From the NCBI GenBank assembly GCA_029747015.1, contig JAKOGI010000449.1, positions 527,638 to 591,637 on the forward strand: a DNA stretch of 64,000 nucleotides. Reading direction: 5' to 3'. The notes under the pieces were generated by a model. The model did not search any database. It saw only the letters and a list, made by a program, of their open reading frames with translations, and was not told where the DNA came from. This DNA is from Carnegiea gigantea (Eukaryota; Streptophyta; Magnoliopsida; Caryophyllales; Cactaceae). Of the stretch, positions 58,961 to 64,000 are shown piece after piece (position 1 is the stretch's first letter; each line of letters opens with the position of its first letter). Both the position numbers and the translations under genes were made by a program.

Positions 58961-60034
58961 AAACCTACGGCCAAATAGCCACCTTTGTTGTGTATTGTAT
59001 CCCTTGCTAGCCCCTTTGAGCATATATTCGTTTTTCTTAATTTAGACCTCCTATTATAGCCCATAGCAAAATACTTGTCTTACCTTTAAGCCAAAACTAG
59101 AGGAGTGTTTTATTCTTTTGCATCAAGTTTGATAGGGCGTTAGTTAGGTGGATTGTTATCTTTTAGTGAATTTTGGCTGCTTGGTGCAGGGATATGAAAT
59201 TTTGATAAATCCCTTATTTTATTGTACAAAGTATGGAGAAGAGTTGAAATTTAAAGTTCGTTATGGATCTCCTCTTGGCTATCCTTTTATAAAAAGAAAA
59301 AAATAAAAAAATAAAAATGAAAAAAAGGGAAGCAATTAAAAAAAAAAAACAAAAGAGGAAAAAAAGAATTGAAAGAAAGTGTTAGCCTTGTTGGGATTAT
59401 AAGTTACTTGTGACTTTCGACTCTTTCTCTCTTCAATTTGGAATTTATCTTGTTGATGAATTGATATGGTTTAAGAAGGATGTAATATGATGCATTGAAA
59501 TTGTTTAGCTCTTAGTCTATGGCTTCTAACTCCCCATTTCTAAAACATTTGTTCCCCTCTCACCTTTACCCATAGCCCCGTTACATCCCTATGAAAGTTC
59601 TTATGATTGTCTAGTGTGTTTGCATTTTAGTGATGGCAGATTTGAGAATCTTGTAAATCTTATGGTAGATTTGACTCTAAGGAATGAGAATTGAGAGAAG
59701 CTTTATTATTATTAAACACATCAGTGATGAGATCCACATATCTATAGTGAGGTTCTACGGCCTTTGCTAGCCTCACTTGTTTCATAGGCTGGAATGATTG
59801 TATTTGATGATTTGGGGGAAGATTGATTTAAGTTTGACATTGTGGTCTATCAAAAGGCTTTCGAAAACTTCATTCCTTAATCTGTTTATTAATGATTTTT
59901 GCATCTTTTTGGGCGGTCTTTGGATCAGCTTTTCCATTTGAATGTCACCTATGTATATCTTGAGGAGGTTATGTATAGTTTTTTTTTTGGGCATATTTCT
60001 TGAGGACAAGCAACAGTCGAAGCATAGGGGAGTT
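58961..60034 (+). other. 3' non-coding part of Athila-like element (right of LINE) with polypurine tract
   Basis: Text typical of Athila 3' regions (ATAGCCACCTTTGTTG, CCCTTGCTAGCCCCTTT) continues from 52,699. A-rich tracts lie at 59,290-59,370. It ends in the purine-rich AGCATAGGGGAGTT (60,021-60,034) directly before the LTR, the likely plus-strand primer. No gene is seen; the minus-strand frame at 59,782-60,081 has no motif. Confidence 0.7.
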
Positions 60035-61348
60035 TGATAAGTGCTTAATGTGTACATCATTTTAAGGCTATTTTGTGTCAATTTTTAGGAGAATTATGTG
60101 CTTATTGTTATTATTTACACTCCTATTCTCGATTTATGCTTGGGTGATGTGATTTGCAAGATTTTAAGTCGTTTTACCAAGCATTTGACCATAAACAGAT
60201 GTATTTTGACTTCCTCCATAGACACCCATGAGTTGTTACACCCGTCGAGTAAGAAAAGAGCAGCAACGTGGCTCCAGCCCAGACCACGATCGGACTATGG
60301 TGGCTTGTAATTGCTGCCTCTTCGTCCTCCTTCGGCTGTGTGGCTGAGATCAAGTGAACTCTCCTATAAATAGCCTCATTCCATAGTAGTAGAAAGCATC
60401 CCCTTGAGCATTCCTTGCACTCAAAAGCGTTAGACTAGAGTTTAGTTCAGTTCTCTTTCTTTCTCAAATTTTGTTGTTTTCTAGTTTGATTTTTAGTTTT
60501 GTTGAGAAATCTTGAGTGTATGTGTTGGTTTTTAAGGCGATTCAAAGCCCTTGGTTGAAGGCCATCTCAGTCAAGCCTTTCTCTCAGATTTCAACGTATT
60601 GTTGGTTAGTTTTGTTTATTTTTTAATCATGTCAGATTTCAACGTATTATTGGTTAGTTTTGTTTATTTCTTAATCATGTCTAAGTAGTTTTCTTTTTTC
60701 TAGGGATTTAATAGTTTTTGTAAGTGTTATTGGATCATGTTTTAGTTTAAAGAATTGTGCTCATTTTCATGATTGGTTTGATCTTGTTCTATCAAGTGTT
60801 TAATATGTTGTGAGTAGATTTTTGGCAAAAATTTGCTTGCTTACTTGAAACAAACGAATGAAAAATTGAAAGGTGACATTTGGATGTTGGACTACTTGGT
60901 TAAACTTGGCGTTGAGTCGCCTCAAAAGAGATATTTGTATGTTAGGAGGACTAGCGAGTAATCAAATATGTTTAACTTGAATTAAGGCAAATTAGTTTGA
61001 AAGAATAACTTTTGCTTAGTTTAGGCAAATTTGGCTGATTTTGAAAGAATAGATCAAATTTCTAGATAGATTACAATTCCTTGAGATTACCGATTAGAGA
61101 AAAGCACATGTTATTGATTTTGATCCAATACTCTTTCATAACTACGAATTCCTAGACATATTTTATCTTTGATTGATTCGAAATAATGAATTAGAAGTTG
61201 TTCAATTCAACACCAATTAAATTAGAATTTTACCTAGCACATTCTGACGGACGAGACTTAGTAAGTTACTTTAGTCCCTAAGGAACAACATCTTTATCTA
61301 TACTACAGTTACCCGTGCGCTTGCAATGTTAGTAGTTAGTCTCAATCA
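60035..61348 (+). repeat. 3' LTR of Athila-like element
   Basis: This matches the LTR at 45,799-47,053. It is about 59 bp longer, mostly because of a 48-bp tandem duplication (60,585-60,632 and 60,633-60,680) beginning CAGATTTCAACGTATT. The TATA box is at 60,365-60,373. It ends ...TCTCAATCA at 61,348, followed by CCAAG. Confidence 0.94.
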
Positions 61349-63880
61349 CCAAGCCTGCTATGCATGGTGAAGGTGGCAAGCAAAAGGTAAAATATGCTTG
61401 CTGCAAAGCAACCAGGGCGGCAATAGCAGAAGCTACCATTGAATACACTGGTCTAACAAAACCAAACTGGTGGGGGGAAAGCAAAGTTGCCTCATAAGGT
61501 GAAGCCGAGTGTGCAAACCAATATCAGTGAAAAAATGACAATTGCACCGATTGCAAGATAGCCAGTAGAGCAGAAGAAAGGAAGTCCAAGGGCTTACGGT
61601 GAGCAAGAAGCAACTAATTCTAGGAAGCCTAAATTGACAAAAGAGGTGATGCCCAAAAGCATGATGAGAAGGGTTTGGGTGCTGTAAGAACTCCAAAAAA
61701 GTTGGAGGAAGTAGGGCCATCAGATGTACTGAAAAAGCAGCACACTGAAAATCTGCCTCTAGCCTACTGCTCACCATATGTGATCCGGCTGACAACGCTC
61801 AACAGTGAACTCGCTCAGGATGAGCTAACCATATCTGAGTATGTTTTTGACAAAGTTGAAGATGTGGATGACATATAATATCTTTAATCAATCTTCTTGT
61901 ATGATAAGTGGTGCTTTTGGAAAACCATTCTATTGTGCGGTCAATGATGAAAGGGTATATGATGGGGGATCAATAGCTTTTTGATTGGTGATTACTTCTG
62001 TTATCACTTGTGTAAAATATCAATCTATTTCTCACCCTCATGCCGTACAATTTAGTGCTTATGATGAGTGATTAACAGTCATGTGATTGCTGATCAACTG
62101 TTAACTTTGTTGTGGGTGGATATTTGATTCATTTTGTATGAATGTTTACTTTCTTCAGTGTTTTTCCCTAGCTAGTGTTGAGCAAGTGTTATTTTCTTGT
62201 GATCAATATGGGTGTAATTAGTGATTAGTGGTTGTGTGTTTGGTGATCAAGAGTTTTCTTATTGGCGATCAGTCATTATTTGGTTGGTGATGAATAATCT
62301 TGTGATTGGTGATCAGGAGTTTGGTGACTGGTGATCAACTTGGGATCACTTAAGTAAATGATTACTTCTTCCATCATGCATTATAATTCACTACTTATAT
62401 GATAAGTGATGCCTTTCCTCCAGTGAACGTGTTGTCTGGTCATTGATTAAGAATTTCAGATTGGTGATTAGTGTCTTTATGTTGGGTGATCATTACTTAT
62501 GTCATTTGTGATCAATATGTGATTACCTGCATAAATCTTACATTTTTTTTAATTTCCTGGTAAGTGTGTAACCATTTTTGTTCATTTTGATTTTGTAGTA
62601 AACCTTTGTTTGACGGTTGCGATGATAAGGAGGCCACTAGGGTTTCTATGGCCACTCTAAAGCTAGGAGAGCAGCTTGAGATGAACATCATCAATATATG
62701 GTCCAGCATACTAAATGATCGAGAGAGAAAAAGGGATCTTACCACTCCAAGCAGACTCTTCATGTGATGTGATCAAAGTATAACTGCCTCAAACTCAACT
62801 TATTGCTGAATAATAACTGCATTAGCGATCATAACTAAAATATTAAGTTATTGAAATATCTACTTTGACAAATTTCTCACCAAGAATGGTCTGTCTTCAG
62901 CGGTAAATTACATTGCATAAACGTACATTGTCTTTTCTTCAATGCAGTATTTCTTTAACAGAAAAATGATGAGAGCCTCTTCATTCGAAAATAGATATCA
63001 AGATTTTAAGGTGGTAATGGACAAAGAGCTAAAAAGATGTCCATGGATCAACATCAAGCAAGTTGACTTGGTAAGGGGTGATGTTCAATGAATGGCCATA
63101 ATAAACTTGGCTTCTTAAACCCCAAAAAAAAAGCCGTTGATTTATAATGTACTTATCTGCTAATGTTCATGTGTGTTTTTTTAATTCTTTTTCCTTTAAA
63201 AAATGTAGGTTTTCTTCCCCATGTGTCACAATGGTCATTTCTTTTTGTTTGCTACAACTTGAGGGACTAGAAGCTTGATATCATTGATAACATTCTCATA
63301 AGAGTAACATTCAAGATTGTATATAGAGACCTTCCGGCAAAATTGGTGAGTTTTAAAGACTATACTATTTATAACTATGCCGATGTCATTGCATTTCAAT
63401 CCTAATAGTGTGCAATTTTTTGAAAATTTGTGAAGAGCAAAGTACTCAGCCTGCACCTGGAGGGTGTACAACATCCTAAGCATGAGATGCTTAAAAAACT
63501 AAAGGCTGTATGCTTGAAGATGCCATGGAGGACAATTACAAATGTTAGAGATTGGGGCATATTTTATATGAGACACATGGAGAGTTGCTTTGGCGAAGGA
63601 GAGAAGTGGCAGCCTAGACTGAATCCGAACGATGTAAGCATTACAGTAGAACACTGACTTTGCCAGCAATATAAAAAACAATGAATGTTACTAATTCATC
63701 ATGAACTATCCTTTGTCCTTAGGATGCAAAGCTCAACCTTTTGAGGGCTCAGCACTGCCACAACATAGCCACCTATGAGGGCAACAAGGTAAGATTCACG
63801 GCAACTAAAAGGGCGAAAGATTTTCAAGGACTTCGGGACAATTTATCCCGATTTAAAGGAAGATGCTAAGAAGGACTAGG
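61349..63880 (+). pseudogene. Ulp1/C48-peptidase-like gene, copy B, exons after the Athila-like insertion
   Basis: The interrupted exon resumes at 61,349 and reaches SPYVIRLTTLNSELAQ, LTISEYVFDKVEDVDD at about 61,878. Next exons: 62,599-62,763 (ATRVSMATLKLGEQLEMNII, NIWSSILNDRER), 62,948-63,070 (FFNRKMMRASS, PWINIKQVDL), 63,209-63,345 (VFFPMCHNGHFFLF, a TAG, LDIIDN), about 63,436-63,633 (MPWRTITNVRDWGIFYMRHM) and 63,722 to about 63,789 (LNLLRAQHCHNI). Donors are GTAAG or GTGAG. The order matches plant Ulp1-like C48 peptidases: the catalytic His (codon 63,236-63,238) is followed by Phe where Trp is usual, and Asp is kept in DIIDN. The nucleophile Cys of DCGxF is Trp (codon TGG, 63,553-63,555). 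With a stop in the His exon it is inactive. The 3' end lies at or beyond the window edge. Confidence 0.83.
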
Positions 63881-64000
63881 TTTATCTCTATCCTATTTCT
63901 TTGTGTTGGCAATTCTGTTGTAAATGAAAATTATTTTATATATATTATATAACACATGGTGTAACATCGTATTCATTTTAGGCTTTGTGCAAATTTTCAC

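Larger units (their letters stand above)
45799..61348 (+). mobile_element. Athila-like Ty3 LTR retrotransposon lacking RT and integrase
   Basis: It is flanked by the 5-bp duplication CCAAG (45,794-45,798 and 61,349-61,353). The LTRs, 45,799-47,053 and 60,035-61,348, both start TGATAAGTG. A tRNA-Asp-type primer site follows the first LTR and a purine tract (AGCATAGGGGAGTT) precedes the second. Gag, a protease and an ATHILA-type ORF are present. The RT, most of RNase H and integrase are absent, so the element was non-autonomous or lost them by deletion. It has received a MITE (47,101-47,467) and a 6.2-kb LINE (~52.70-58.96 kb). It lies inside a coding exon of Ulp1-like copy B. Confidence 0.94.

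Overview
The window is transposon-rich nuclear DNA of a flowering plant. It has no intact cellular gene, tRNA or rRNA that I can recognise. The plant call rests on element types seen only or mainly in plants: a Tat-type Ty3 element with an antisense plant-mobile-type ORF, an Athila-type Ty3 element with an ATHILA ORF, a plant L1-type LINE, multi-exon Ulp1-like genes of the kind carried by plant transposons, and a nuclear copy of the chloroplast atpF gene. The species cannot be named from sequence alone.

Layout. (1) About 1.35-10.77 kb: a decayed Tat-like Ty3/gypsy retrotransposon on the minus strand (tRNA-Arg-type primer site, gag, protease, RT, RNase H, integrase). A DUF7745/plant-mobile-domain-like ORF lies beyond the integrase on the opposite strand. 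(2) 11,577-21,536: a complete but dead Ty3/gypsy element on the minus strand. It has two ~1,065-bp LTRs, an AAATT target-site duplication and a tRNA-Met-like primer site. Its 3' LTR is split by a hAT-like element (12,523-15,718), which contains a second hAT-like element (13,191-15,190). (3) 22.3-24.5 kb: a Ty1/copia remnant, a small ORF of an unrecognised plant family, and a large compound microsatellite. (4) 24.5-64 kb: three tandem, diverged copies of a many-exon Ulp1/C48-peptidase-like gene on the plus strand. Copy U1 (24.5-29.0 kb) keeps the peptidase half, copy A (31-36.7 kb) keeps the N-terminal half, and copy B (39.4 kb to the window end) has both. The introns and spacers are packed with a near-palindromic motif of consensus TTAGTGATCACTAA.

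Copy B is split inside an exon by an Athila-like LTR element (45,799-61,348, CCAAG duplication) that lacks RT and integrase. That element contains a MITE (47,101-47,467) and a 6.2-kb L1-type LINE on the minus strand (~52.70-58.96 kb). Copy A carries the chloroplast atpF fragment in its first intron. The unknown small-ORF family recurs on the minus strand at 37.76-38.21 kb.

The relative order of events follows from the nesting. The Ulp1-like genes predate the Athila-like element, which predates the LINE. The second Ty3 element predates the outer hAT-like element, which predates the inner one. All coding regions carry stops or frameshifts, so every CDS-like entry is reported as a pseudogene or element remnant. 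The least explained structure is the intron-associated TGATCA repeat field together with its Ulp1-like gene array.
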